Shown in pieces: positions 40,146 through 48,881 of a DNA stretch of 64,000 bases. Numbering within the stretch: the stretch's first letter is position 1; every line of letters begins with the position of its first letter. Below the pieces are notes generated by a model, which was not told the origin of the DNA, did no database searches, and saw only the letters and a list, made by a program, of their open reading frames with translations. This stretch comes from Methanoculleus sp. (lineage in GTDB: Archaea; Halobacteriota; Methanomicrobia; Methanomicrobiales; Methanoculleaceae), in assembly GCA_018433835.1 (NCBI GenBank), contig JAHDQM010000014.1:62001-126000 (forward strand), read 5' to 3'. Both the position numbers and the translations under genes were made by a program.

Positions 40146-41486
40146 ATGGCAATCCATCCCATCGACTACCGGTACGGCACCCCCGAGATGCGTGCCGTCT
40201 GGAGTGAGGAGAACCGCTTCCGGGCGATCGTCACGGCCGAAGTGGCGCTGGCCCGGGCCGAGGCGGCGCACGGGATGATCCCCCGCGAGGATGCGGAGAC
40301 GATCGCAGTCTCTGCGCCGGAGGCCCGCCTCGAGCGGGCGAAGGAGATCGAGGCCGAGATCAACCACGACATGATGGCGATCGTCAAGGCCGTCACCGAG
40401 GTCTGCGGTGACGCCGGGCGGTGGATCCACTACGGCGCGACCTCGAACGATATCCTGGATACGGCGACGGCCCTGCAGGTCCGCGAGAGCCTCGCGCTCA
40501 TCGAGGAGAAACTGGGCAAACTCCTCTGCGTACTCCTCACCCGGAGCGCCGAGACCAAGACCCTCGTCTGCGCCGGCCGCACCCACGGGCAGATCGGGGT
40601 CCCGACAACCTACGGCCTCCGGTTCGCGATCTGGGCGAGCGAGGTCTCGCGCCACATCGAGAGGCTCCGCCAGATGCGCCCACGGGTCGTCGTCGGGCAG
40701 CTCACGGGAGCGGTGGGGACCCAGGCAGCGCTCGGGGATGCCGGTATCGAGATCCAGGATACGATGATGGAGTTTCTCGGGATCCAGGCGGTGGACGTCT
40801 CGAACCAGATCATAGCGCGGGACCGCTACGCGGAGTACTTCATGTTACTCGCAAACATCGCGACCACGCTCGACAAGATCGGGCTCGAGGTCCGGCTGAT
40901 GCAGCGCTCCGAGATCGGGGAACTCGCGGAGGCGTTCGGGAAGAAGCAGGTGGGCTCGAGCACCATGCCTCACAAGAGGAACCCGATCAAGAGCGAGCAG
41001 GTCTGCGGCCTTGCCCGGATCGTGCGGTCCGCGGTCGAGCCGGCCCTGGCAAACAACGTCCTCTGGGACGAGCGCGACCTGACGAACTCCTCCCCCGAGC
41101 GGGTGCTCTTCCCCGAGGCGTCGGTGCTGACCGACCACATCCTCAACGTGATGATCGACGTGATGGAAGGCCTTGAGTTCAACAGGCAGAACATCCGGAA
41201 GAACCTGATGATGCTCCGGGGGGTGAATCTCGCCGAGTCGGTGATGATCGACCTGACGAAACGGGGCATGAACAGGCAGGAGGCCCACGAGGTGATGCGG
41301 ACGGCGAGCATGCAGGCCCTCGCCGAAGACCGGGACCTCGCCGAGGTGCTCGCACAGCGGCCGGAGGTCACGGAGTTCGTCACCCGCGATGACCTCGACG
41401 CCCTCCTCGACCCGGACGCCTACGTCGGAACGGCCGTCCGGCAGGTGGAACGCCTGGTCGAGAAGCTTCTGCCGCTCTGCCGGTGA
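40146..41486 (+). CDS. purB: Adenylosuccinate lyase
   Basis: Purine enzyme cleaving fumarate from SAICAR and adenylosuccinate; 446 residues, normal length. Fumarase/aspartase superfamily signatures are clear: HYGATSNDILDTATA, GRTHGQIGVPTTYGLR (catalytic His) and the flexible loop signature GSSTMPHKRNPIKSE. It begins MAIHPIDYRYGTPEMR, the family start. It follows cooC after 46 bases, with its own possible promoter, and is probably not functionally linked to the acs genes. The 3' end lies 7 bases from the convergent chelatase gene. Confidence 0.96.
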   Translation: MAIHPIDYRYGTPEMRAVWSEENRFRAIVTAEVALARAEAAHGMIPREDAETIAVSAPEARLERAKEIEAEINHDMMAIVKAVTEVCGDAGRWIHYGATSNDILDTATALQVRESLALIEEKLGKLLCVLLTRSAETKTLVCAGRTHGQIGVPTTYGLRFAIWASEVSRHIERLRQMRPRVVVGQLTGAVGTQAALGDAGIEIQDTMMEFLGIQAVDVSNQIIARDRYAEYFMLLANIATTLDKIGLEVRLMQRSEIGELAEAFGKKQVGSSTMPHKRNPIKSEQVCGLARIVRSAVEPALANNVLWDERDLTNSSPERVLFPEASVLTDHILNVMIDVMEGLEFNRQNIRKNLMMLRGVNLAESVMIDLTKRGMNRQEAHEVMRTASMQALAEDRDLAEVLAQRPEVTEFVTRDDLDALLDPDAYVGTAVRQVERLVEKLLPLCR

Positions 41487-41493
41487 AGGGGTT

Positions 41494-43512
41494 TTAGGCG
41501 GGATGCACCATCGCATCCCGTTCGGCCGCCGTGATTTCCTGCAGGAGCCCGGCGGAGAGGTCGGCAATCGGGTAGTACCCGCCACCAGCATGTTCCGCGA
41601 CGGCCCTGCAGTAGCCCAGCCGGAACTCGAGGAATGAGCCCCCAGTCTCCTCCGTGTCGATGACCACCGTGCGGATGCCGTGCGATTGGATCTCCTCTGC
41701 GATGCCGAGAACCTCATGGCGCACGTCTCCCGACACAGGAACATTCGCCCGGCCATCGGAGATGACGACCATCATCGGGATCACCTCGCCGTTCTTCCGC
41801 CGCTCCTGCAGGAGAACTTCCATGCCTTTCATCAGCCCGGCACAAAGCGGCGTCTTCCCGCCGGTAGGGAGATCTTCCAGTTGCTTTTGCGCGAGATCGA
41901 CGCTTGAGCTGAGCGGGAGGAGGGTCTCGGCGCTGTTTCCTCGAAACGCCACAAGACCGACGCGGTCGCGGTGCCGGTAAGAGTCCAGCAGCATCGAGAG
42001 GACCGCGCCCTTGGCCGACTCCATCCGCCTTGTGGCTCCCATCGAACCGCTGGCGTCGACTACGAAGACGCACGCAACGGAGACCTTCCCCACCCGGACC
42101 CGCTCACGGATATCCTCTCCGCGGACGGTGACCGCCATCTCCTTCCTGTCGCGCACCGACTGGTGCGGGGCGGCGGCCCGGAGCGTGGCATCGAGTGCGA
42201 CATCGCCGGTGCCGGTCGGATACCGCGCAGAAACATATCTTCCCATGTTTCTCGCCGAGAACGTCTCGAGCCGCCGGCCGGAGGGTCTTAGCCGTTCAAG
42301 AGTATCCCGCCGTTCCGGCAGGTTCATTTTTCTGACATCGACCGGGTTTCCGACCGGAAAAACGGTTTCGTGTGCGGCACCTCCCGGGGAAGGGGGCGGC
42401 TCTCCGTCATGCCCGCCGGGGCGCTCGTCACCGCCTTGCTCCCCACCATCCCGGGGAGAGTCGCCATGCTTCTTCCCGGCATCATCCAGTGCTCTGTCAA
42501 GATCTTCCGGATCGATCCTGGGCTCTTCAAACGGTTTTCGACGCATCCGATGCGGGAGCGCGAGTTCCATGGCTTCCCGGACGTCGTCGCGAGTAACTGC
42601 GGTCCGCCCGTCAAGAGCGGCGATCGTCTTCGCCGTACGGACGACGGCGATATCGGCACGGTGGGTCCTGACCCCAAGTCGGACGCATGCTTCCGCCACC
42701 GCATTCAGGAGGTCATCGTCAGCAGTGACAGATGGAAGCAACACCCGCGCATCGGCAATCTTTTCGCGCAGTTCCTCCTGCGCCGCACGGAATGCCTCCC
42801 GGCACTCGCCGGGATCGCGCTCGAACGCCTCGGCGGCCCTGATGATTGCCACACGCTCGGCGGTGTCCGCGATCCCCTCCACAGTTACCTGCAGCCCGAA
42901 CCGGTCGAGCAGTTGCGGCCGCAGTTCCCCCTCCTCCGGGTTCATGGTACCCACCAGGATGAACCGGGCTGGGTGGGAGAACGATATACCTTCCCGCTCC
43001 ACCACGTTGACGCCCATCGCAGCGGCATCAAGGAGCACATCGGCAACGTGGTCGTCGAGCAGGTTGACCTCGTCGATGTAGAGGATCCCGCGATTGACCG
43101 CCGCGAGGATGCCCGGATCGATGGTTACCTTCCCCTCGCGAATCGCTCGTTCCACGTCGACAGTGCCCACCACCCGATCTTCGGTCACTCCAAGCGGGAG
43201 ATCGATGACGCGAACCCGGCGCCGTTCCACTTCCGGATTATCGCCCGAGGTCTTCCTTTCGGCACAGGTCGTACACATGCCGTCGTCACCTGCAGGATCG
43301 CAACTGTACGGACAGCCCCGGATCACGTCGATCTCGGGGAGCACGTCGGCAAGCGCCCTGACTGCAGTAGATTTTGCGGTTCCTTTCTCGCCGCGGATGA
43401 GTACGCCGCCGATTCCCTGATTGACGGCATTGAGGATGAGCGCACGTTTCATCGTCTCCTGGCCGACGATGGCGGTGAACGGAAGGACATTTCTCCGCGC
43501 CTGATATGACAT
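41494..43512 (-). CDS. Fused ChlI/ChlD-type metal chelatase subunit (AAA+ and VWA domains)
   Basis: A protein of 672 residues. The AAA+ half (residues 10-330) has Walker A GEKGTAKST, Walker B LYIDEVNLLDD and a Cys group CPYSCDPAGDDGMCTTC that may bind Zn or Fe-S. An acidic Pro/Gly-rich linker (about 335-400) follows. The C-terminal VWA domain has the metal-ion site DASGSMG and a conserved MMVVISDGRAN. This is the organisation of the ATPase partners of Mg- and cobaltochelatase. Because a CobN-type large subunit is encoded at 52530-56231, cobalt insertion for cobamide is the likely role; nickel insertion into F430 uses other proteins. Start 43512 (MSYQARRNVLPF) is preferred over 43551. Confidence 0.88.
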   Translation of the reverse strand: MSYQARRNVLPFTAIVGQETMKRALILNAVNQGIGGVLIRGEKGTAKSTAVRALADVLPEIDVIRGCPYSCDPAGDDGMCTTCAERKTSGDNPEVERRRVRVIDLPLGVTEDRVVGTVDVERAIREGKVTIDPGILAAVNRGILYIDEVNLLDDHVADVLLDAAAMGVNVVEREGISFSHPARFILVGTMNPEEGELRPQLLDRFGLQVTVEGIADTAERVAIIRAAEAFERDPGECREAFRAAQEELREKIADARVLLPSVTADDDLLNAVAEACVRLGVRTHRADIAVVRTAKTIAALDGRTAVTRDDVREAMELALPHRMRRKPFEEPRIDPEDLDRALDDAGKKHGDSPRDGGEQGGDERPGGHDGEPPPSPGGAAHETVFPVGNPVDVRKMNLPERRDTLERLRPSGRRLETFSARNMGRYVSARYPTGTGDVALDATLRAAAPHQSVRDRKEMAVTVRGEDIRERVRVGKVSVACVFVVDASGSMGATRRMESAKGAVLSMLLDSYRHRDRVGLVAFRGNSAETLLPLSSSVDLAQKQLEDLPTGGKTPLCAGLMKGMEVLLQERRKNGEVIPMMVVISDGRANVPVSGDVRHEVLGIAEEIQSHGIRTVVIDTEETGGSFLEFRLGYCRAVAEHAGGGYYPIADLSAGLLQEITAAERDAMVHPA

Positions 43513-43611
43513 ATATGAAAATACGATGCAATAGATGTTAAAGAATTTCAATTTCGTAACAAATCACGAGCGGGAGAGGGCCGGCCTCTCCCCGCCCGGA
43601 ACCATGTGGTC

Positions 43612-43944
43612 TCAGAACTCTTCCGCGACGCCGTAGCCGTAGGACCGCAGCACCTCGCTCCCCCTCTGCTCCGGGTATGCGTTCAGCATGAGCCCCCGCA
43701 GTTCCAGAAACTGTTCGGCGGAGACGAGAGAGATTGCCTGGAGCTGTTCGTCTTCGCCGGGCTCCATCGACCAGGAGTAGATGTAATAGGTCTCGGGCAG
43801 CCCCTCCTCTTCGTGCAGGAAGAGGTCCTTTCCGCGCGCGAACGCCCCGCCTGCGTCACCTCCCCGCGGCGCGAGATAGAGCCAGGCGTCACGGTCGGTG
43901 TCAAGGAGGATCTCGCCCTTCTCGGATTGAATACGTTTCTTCAT
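43612..43944 (-). CDS. Small acidic hypothetical protein
   Basis: A soluble protein of 110 residues; I do not recognise a family. It begins MKKRIQSEKGEILLDTDRDAWLYLAPRGGD and ends in an acidic tail. The predicted fold is mixed alpha/beta; no Cys or membrane segment is seen. The ATG at 43944 has a strong GAGGTGAT 5-6 bases upstream, which decides the start over an in-frame TTG at 43950. The gene is solitary and lies between the chelatase gene and a 700-base non-coding region. Confidence 0.7.
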   Translation of the reverse strand: MKKRIQSEKGEILLDTDRDAWLYLAPRGGDAGGAFARGKDLFLHEEEGLPETYYIYSWSMEPGEDEQLQAISLVSAEQFLELRGLMLNAYPEQRGSEVLRSYGYGVAEEF

Positions 43945-44217
43945 GGTCAATCACCTCTGCCCCGCCAGCCGTGCAGAGCAGTTCGGCAGGCGGCGGCGAT
44001 GAACTCCGGGAGCCCGGTGAGGTGGCCATGGCCCTTCTGCGGCCCGGGCCGGGGAACAGGAGGTTCCGCCACCGCCCGCCAGGCAGAGATAGAACGGGCA
44101 GTATTATATAATTTACTATTGTTAATACCAAGTAATACTATATTACCATTTATAACATAAAATCCCGCGCCGTCACCGTCCCGTTTTTCGCCGTCCGACC
44201 GATCCCGGCTTCCCCGT
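43945..44217. other. Intergenic region with AT-rich promoter-like patch
   Basis: No gene is supported. The stretch 44100-44160 is very AT-rich (TATTATATAATTTACT and ACTATATTACCATTTATAAC) and may contain promoters in either direction. It marks the transition from GC-rich chromosome to the accessory region. Confidence 0.45.
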
Positions 44218-44345
44218 CATGCCGGGTAGTGCCCCGGGAACCAACCGATACGAGAAAAACGGATTTGTTGAACCTCTTCCCGCCCTGTTCCCGGCGATCC
44301 CAATTCCCGGGCACGACGGTTCACCGGACGCGCACCTGACGGTGT
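44218..44345. repeat. Duplicated non-coding block R1, copy 1
   Basis: Alignable over about 128 bases with 49992-50119. Shared words include CATGCCG, GTGCCC, CGAGAAA and a perfect 25-base match (44317-44341 against 50091-50115). No open frame is conserved between the copies, so this is not a shared gene end in any obvious frame. It precedes the radical SAM gene by about 300 bases. Confidence 0.75.
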
Positions 44346-44585
44346 TCCTGCTCCCGTCCTCTGGCCAGTCGCGTAACGAACCATCGCATATCACCATGCC
44401 TATCCCCACCTCCCAGAAGCAGGGTGGAGGTTGATGAAAGGGACAGAGCGTTGTGCACTGGAATGGGGGGCCATCAAACCGGAGGTGCGCAGAATTCGAT
44501 GAGCTCAGAACGTAATCTCAAAGGGAAAATGTTAAGTAATTTCAAAATAATCGCAAACATAATTAAGAGTCGTAAGTTAAGTATT

Positions 44586-44655
44586 ACGAAATCCCATGGG
44601 ACACGATATTGCAACGGAAAGAAAATGCGCCAAACAAAATAGTGGTATGAATGCC
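44586..44655 (+). promoter_or_regulatory. Duplicated upstream block R2, copy 1 (radical SAM gene)
   Basis: The 65 bases before the ATG at 44651 align with those before the ATG at 50786, about 75% identical and almost without gaps (shared TATTGCAA, TGCAACGG/TGCAATGG, AATAGTG). Most differences are transitions. In both places the block ends exactly at ATGCC. It therefore behaves as a conserved promoter/leader module and supports both start codons. Confidence 0.65.
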
Positions 44656-45484
44656 TGCGAACTTCCTTGACCTCCATATCGTCGACTACTGTCAGCTGGC
44701 GTGCAGGCATTGCTATCTTCACAAAGGAAACACCTCGATGCCGCTGGAGATGATAATAGAGGCAAGTACCGACTTCCTGCAGGCAGATCTCCCTCTCCCA
44801 GAGAGTACTATCATTTTGAGCGGCGGGGAGCCTCTTCTGCATCCACAGTTTGGGGAAGTTTGCAGCATTGTACGAAGTTTGAACGGACATGTAGCCCTGA
44901 GTTCGAACGGGATCCTTGTCCCGCAATACATCGATCTCTTCCGGAAAAACGATGGGATTCAGATCAGCATCGACGGAGACAATCGCGTTCACGACTTTAT
45001 CCGTGGCGAAGGTAGTTATGAGAAAGCGGTGAGAGCGTTGCGACTACTGGACGAGAACAACATTCGCCACAGCGTCTCATTTACCGCCAACAAACAGAAC
45101 CTGGAATGCATCGATCATATCATAGATCTCTGTACCAAAACAGGTTCTTACCTGCTCAATTTCAATCTTTACCAACCGATTCGTGAAAACGGGCTGGATC
45201 CCCTATCGTTTTCGGACTGGTTATCCGAGAAGCAACGGGTCAAGGAACGAGTGGAGCAAGAAGGGATTCTCTGTACCGCGACCTGCGTGGAAAAAGGTTG
45301 TATTGCAGGGATACTGGGGCTTTCCGTTCTTCCTGATGGGACGTATTGGGATTGCTCACGAAACCAGCATACCATCGGAAAATTTCCGCAAAAAATACGT
45401 GATGTATTATTCAGGGAGCATATACAGCAAGAAAAATGTCGAGATCAGTTCGAAACTTGTTGCAGGAAGTTGGGTTATGAGTGA
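44651..45484 (+). CDS. Radical SAM protein
   Basis: A protein of 277 residues. The 4Fe-4S/SAM motif is Cys14-x3-Cys18-x2-Cys21 (DYCQLACRHCYLH), with the SAM-binding GGEPLLHP and ISIDGDNRVHD. The C-terminal 90 residues have further cysteines (CTATCVEKGC, GTYWDCSRN, KCRDQFETCC), resembling a short SPASM-like auxiliary cluster region. No specific product can be assigned; related enzymes modify peptides or act in cofactor synthesis. Base composition is clearly more AT-rich than the rest of the window. The gene overlaps the next gene by 8 bases, so the two form a coupled pair. Confidence 0.85.
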   Translation: MPANFLDLHIVDYCQLACRHCYLHKGNTSMPLEMIIEASTDFLQADLPLPESTIILSGGEPLLHPQFGEVCSIVRSLNGHVALSSNGILVPQYIDLFRKNDGIQISIDGDNRVHDFIRGEGSYEKAVRALRLLDENNIRHSVSFTANKQNLECIDHIIDLCTKTGSYLLNFNLYQPIRENGLDPLSFSDWLSEKQRVKERVEQEGILCTATCVEKGCIAGILGLSVLPDGTYWDCSRNQHTIGKFPQKIRDVLFREHIQQEKCRDQFETCCRKLGYE

Positions 45485-46595
45485 AGTGTATGTTCTGGCT
45501 TCGCTTTCGAATCAAGGTAAAACGACAACAGCAATTGCACTGGAGAAACACTTCAAAAACGAAGGTTTGAAGGTAGCGTGCATACAGCGAATTAAAGGCC
45601 AGTATGACGTAGGTTTGTATTTGCGTGAGGGGATCTATCAGTATAATATGCCACTGGAAGCAGCAAAAAGCAGAGATGCATTTGAAAAGTGGCTTCCAAA
45701 AGGCTATGATATCTTTATCTTTGAATTATGGCATCCTTATACGCCCACTGGTGCTGCTTTCACCGACCTCTTTGAGCGTATAAATGTGCCGATGTCGTAT
45801 CAGTTCAGTGATTCCTGGAAAACATATGTAGAATCTTGCCACCCTGACTTCATGTTTTTTTGGGACCATATCCACCAGAAGGAAGTAACAAAAATCATTA
45901 CAAAAACCCCTACATGCCTTGATGGCCCCTGTGTGGATGAGCAGTACCAACTTCATATGCCAGAAAACTTCGTTTTCGATACGTTTGAACCGAAAATGAC
46001 GCTACCAAAGAGCAATAAAACAGCGATTGCGGCAGGTGCATTTCCCGGAGAATACTGGGATATTTATCCCAGCATGACATGGTACGGCTATGATTACCAC
46101 AAGTTTATGAAAAGGGTGAAAAAAGAAGACTGTGATGTTGTAATCATCGGAGAATGCAGCAATAGACATTTGAAATTGAACTATCACTCAAGGACTGCCC
46201 GGACCCGAAAATGCCTCGATCATCTTCAAGACTTGGCAGGCTGCTACTGGATGGAGAAGGACGGCTGCCCCGAACACTGTTACATCGAGGGGACCTTCGA
46301 TCTGGACTTCTACATGGTGTCGCTTATAAACAACTCACAGGGCTTCGGCCATGCGGTCTGCGCCGAGTTTTTGGGCGGCAACAGTGACGAGTTTTCCAGC
46401 TGGAAGTTCTACCAGTTTGACAACCTGGACATCAGACCCGGTGACTGGCAGATGCCCCGCGGGACAGAAACAGAGGCTACGAAGGTGAAGATCTACGAGA
46501 TAACAGGTATCTTTAATTGCGGTCTCCCGGACCACGATATAGTGCCTCTGGTGACGTTTTTGATCGACGCAAAAGGAAATGTAACCAAGGGCTGA
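45477..46595 (+). CDS. P-loop (CbiA/dethiobiotin synthase-like) protein paired with the radical SAM protein
   Basis: A protein of 372 residues from the ATG at 45477, which overlaps the radical SAM stop. It begins MSEVYVLASLSNQGKTTTAI, a P-loop of the SIMIBI class (CobB/CbiA, BioD or MobB type), though the first Gly of the classical motif is Ser. Strand KVACIQRIKGQ and GYDIFIFELWHP continue that fold. After about residue 180 a second part follows with many aromatic residues and cysteines (GCYWMEKDGCPEHC). I know no characterised relative with this second half. It is AT-rich like its partner. It may be an amidoligase-like or GTP-dependent partner of the radical SAM enzyme. Confidence 0.7.
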   Translation: MSEVYVLASLSNQGKTTTAIALEKHFKNEGLKVACIQRIKGQYDVGLYLREGIYQYNMPLEAAKSRDAFEKWLPKGYDIFIFELWHPYTPTGAAFTDLFERINVPMSYQFSDSWKTYVESCHPDFMFFWDHIHQKEVTKIITKTPTCLDGPCVDEQYQLHMPENFVFDTFEPKMTLPKSNKTAIAAGAFPGEYWDIYPSMTWYGYDYHKFMKRVKKEDCDVVIIGECSNRHLKLNYHSRTARTRKCLDHLQDLAGCYWMEKDGCPEHCYIEGTFDLDFYMVSLINNSQGFGHAVCAEFLGGNSDEFSSWKFYQFDNLDIRPGDWQMPRGTETEATKVKIYEITGIFNCGLPDHDIVPLVTFLIDAKGNVTKG

Positions 46596-46608
46596 AAGGG
46601 CGGAGTAC

Positions 46609-47376
46609 ATGACAAAAACGACCCTACGGATCATCATCGCACTTGCAATCATCTGTTGTGCGGGAGCGACGATCGTAGCAGTGTACCCTCCTGACGAGGA
46701 CGGCGGTCCGGGAGCCGGGAACGTGACGCCGGAAGGGTCGCCGACAGGGTCGAACTTACCGGGGGATATAAGCCGGAATGCAACGCCGCAACGGGTACCT
46801 GGAGAAGAACAGGAGGTTGAGAACATGACATCGAAAGAGTTATCGGAAGATCTACAACTGCTTCTACCCGTAAAGGAAGCACTGAAAGAGGCGAATATGA
46901 CACCGGAAGAGTTGCCGGAAGAGTTGAGAGAAGAGATTGAACAACTGCAACGAACCTATGAAGACAGAAAGTTTGGTATAAGCAGATGGGAATTTGATTC
47001 GGAGAACAAACTGGCCATCATCCACGCGTACTCCATACGGGATGAAAAGAAAGTGAAGGCAATTCAGGCCAAGCAGGTCTGTGGCTGGACCTTCAGGGTC
47101 GTTCACGATATCGATTACGAGAACGAACGTAAGCAGGTTGCGGCCGAACTGCTGCAATTCCAGAAGGACCATCCTGAATTGGAGATATCGGGCTTTATCA
47201 TAACATCACCAGCACATATGGAGATGTGGGTACGCAACCGTACGCCCGAAAACGAGGCATTGAACGGCACCGTGATGTACGGCAGGACAATCGAGCTAAT
47301 TGGAGGCGCACCAAAGGAGATGTGGGAGGAGATGAAAGAGACCGAACCTGCATCGAGGGGACCGGGGACAGATTGA
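46609..47376 (+). CDS. Exported repeat-domain protein, single-domain member
   Basis: A protein of 255 residues. An N-terminal signal anchor (TLRIIIALAIICCAGATIVA) is followed by a Pro/Thr/Ser-rich spacer (about 27-75) with possible N-glycosylation sites. Then comes a domain with MTPEELPEELREEIEQL, WEFDSENKLAIIHAY, KAIQAKQVCGWTFRVV and a C-terminal MWVRNRTPENEALNGTVM. The domain occurs several times in the gene at 47586. The family is unknown to me. It starts 13 bases behind the P-loop gene and may be read from the same mRNA. The spacer DNA is nearly identical to that of its paralog. Confidence 0.75.
   Translation: MTKTTLRIIIALAIICCAGATIVAVYPPDEDGGPGAGNVTPEGSPTGSNLPGDISRNATPQRVPGEEQEVENMTSKELSEDLQLLLPVKEALKEANMTPEELPEELREEIEQLQRTYEDRKFGISRWEFDSENKLAIIHAYSIRDEKKVKAIQAKQVCGWTFRVVHDIDYENERKQVAAELLQFQKDHPELEISGFIITSPAHMEMWVRNRTPENEALNGTVMYGRTIELIGGAPKEMWEEMKETEPASRGPGTD
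46717..46833 (+). repeat. 117-bp conversion tract, copy 1
   Basis: Coding DNA for the spacer of the single-domain protein. It differs from 47700-47816 at only about 2 of 117 positions, while the sequences on both sides of the tract have diverged widely. Confidence 0.85.
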
Positions 47377-47436
47377 AGTACAGAAGAGAAACTGCTGTAT
47401 CTTTGAGATGACCAGCCCTAAGTGCAGGCAGTGAAT

Positions 47437-47544
47437 TTCGTAACATCTCCCACAGAAATTCGGTTGCGGGTGGCCAACCATACACCCGCAAAAGAGGCAC
47501 TGAACGGCACCATGATGCATGACAGGACAGTTCAGGTATTATAG
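47437..47544 (+). pseudogene. 3' remnant of a further repeat-domain paralog
   Basis: This frame encodes 35 residues and a stop, beginning FVTSPTEIRLRVANHTPAKE and ending with DRTVQVL. It matches the last part of both neighbours (SPTELELWVANRTPANEVLN, TSPAHMEMWVRNRTPENEA). There is no start codon or upstream coding sequence, so it is a broken copy left between two intact paralogs. Confidence 0.8.
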
Positions 47545-47585
47545 AGCCATATGGCACCGTCACCCCGGGCTGATGGAGGAGGAGA

Positions 47586-48881
47586 ATGACAGAGTCCGTT
47601 GCACGAATCATCGCCGCTGTTGTCGCAATCGGAGTCGTCTGTTGCGCGTTAGCACTGATCGTAGCAGTGCACAATGACGAGGGCAGCGATCCGGGGACCG
47701 GGAACGTGACGCCGGAGGGGTCGCCGACAGGGTCGAACTTACCGGGGGATATAAGCCGGAATGCAACGCCGCAACAGGTACCTGGAGAAGAACAGGAGGT
47801 TGAGAACATGACATCGGACGAGATCTGGGAGCGTGCCCAGGAGATATACTGGTCCTGGTATAGGTCCGGAACCGTGGAACGAATGCTGGAAGAGGTAAAT
47901 ATGACGCCGGACGAGTTGCCCGACGACGTGATCGAAGAGATGAAAAACGCCACGCAGTTTGAGGATATCATCTGGAAGTGGGACGTTGATCCCCGGAACA
48001 AGCAGGTCGTCATCCATGCAGTCTTCGCATGGAATGAGGAGCATGAAAAGGAGCTGAAGGCCGTTCAGGGCCGAAAGGTCGGCGATTGGACCTTTAACGT
48101 CGCCTGGGAGCCGTATATGCTTCGGACCGTGAGGCGAGCGCTGGATGCGGCGAACATGACGCCGGAAGAGTTGCCCGACGAAGTAAAAGAGGAGATGGAG
48201 AAGATCAGCGCGCAGATCGGGGGCATACGGACGTGGGAGCTTGATCCCCGGAACAGACTGGTCGTCGCCTATGCGCACTTCACATGGCCGAATGACGGGT
48301 ATGAAACGAAGGTGGATGCCATTCAGGGCAGAGAGATCAGCGGCTGGACCTTTAAGGCCGTTCTGGAGCCGGATGTGCCCGAACTCATGCAACGAGCGCT
48401 GGATGCGGCGAACATGACGCCGGACGGGGTGCCGAAGGAGGTGAGAGAGGAGTTAAAAGATCTACAACGCGGCAATAACAGAACATTCAGCATCAGTAAA
48501 TGGGGATTTGACCCGGACAACAAACGGGTTGTCCTCTATGCGTACTCCATAGGGAGCGAAAGAAGGAGGGTACAGGACGAAAAAGGGATGGAGGCCCTCC
48601 AGGGCAGAGAGATCGGTGACTGGACCCTTACAGTCATCCATGATGTGGATTACGAGAAAGAGCGTGAACAACTCGTGGCTGAACTGCTGCAGTTCCGGAA
48701 GGACCATCCCGAATTGGAGATAGGAGCGTTCTCAATTTCGCCCACAGAACTTGAGCTGTGGGTGGCCAACCGCACACCCGCAAACGAGGTACTGAACGGC
48801 ACCGTGATGCACGGCAGGACAGTTGAGTTACTATGGAGTCCTGTTGATTATGCAATCAGGCTGGCTTATGAAAATCAGTGA
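47586..48881 (+). CDS. Exported repeat-domain protein, three-domain member
   Basis: A protein of 431 residues with an N-terminal signal anchor (ARIIAAVVAIGVVCCALALI), the same spacer as the gene at 46609, then three tandem copies of the domain (about residues 77-170, 175-268 and 270-415). Each copy has NMTPxELP or NMTPDGVP, a WxxDPxNKxVVxxA core and an AxQGRxxxxWTF end. The last copy keeps the C-terminal VANRTPANEVLNGTVMHG of the shorter paralog. Probably extracellular and anchored by its N-terminal helix. No known family or function is recognised. The gene ends inside the start of the next gene. Confidence 0.78.
   Translation: MTESVARIIAAVVAIGVVCCALALIVAVHNDEGSDPGTGNVTPEGSPTGSNLPGDISRNATPQQVPGEEQEVENMTSDEIWERAQEIYWSWYRSGTVERMLEEVNMTPDELPDDVIEEMKNATQFEDIIWKWDVDPRNKQVVIHAVFAWNEEHEKELKAVQGRKVGDWTFNVAWEPYMLRTVRRALDAANMTPEELPDEVKEEMEKISAQIGGIRTWELDPRNRLVVAYAHFTWPNDGYETKVDAIQGREISGWTFKAVLEPDVPELMQRALDAANMTPDGVPKEVREELKDLQRGNNRTFSISKWGFDPDNKRVVLYAYSIGSERRRVQDEKGMEALQGREIGDWTLTVIHDVDYEKEREQLVAELLQFRKDHPELEIGAFSISPTELELWVANRTPANEVLNGTVMHGRTVELLWSPVDYAIRLAYENQ
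47700..47816 (+). repeat. 117-bp conversion tract, copy 2
   Basis: Partner of 46717-46833, about 98% identical. It encodes the same spacer residues apart from one Arg/Gln exchange. Confidence 0.85.

Noticed and set aside
42011..43509. Long plus-strand frames opposite the ChlI/ChlD gene
   Set aside because: They are antisense to a gene with intact AAA+ and VWA motifs, and they show no ribosome binding site or family resemblance.
44173..44434. Short open frames in block R1
   Set aside because: The second copy of R1 at 49992-50119 does not keep any of these frames open, so the similarity is at the DNA level only.
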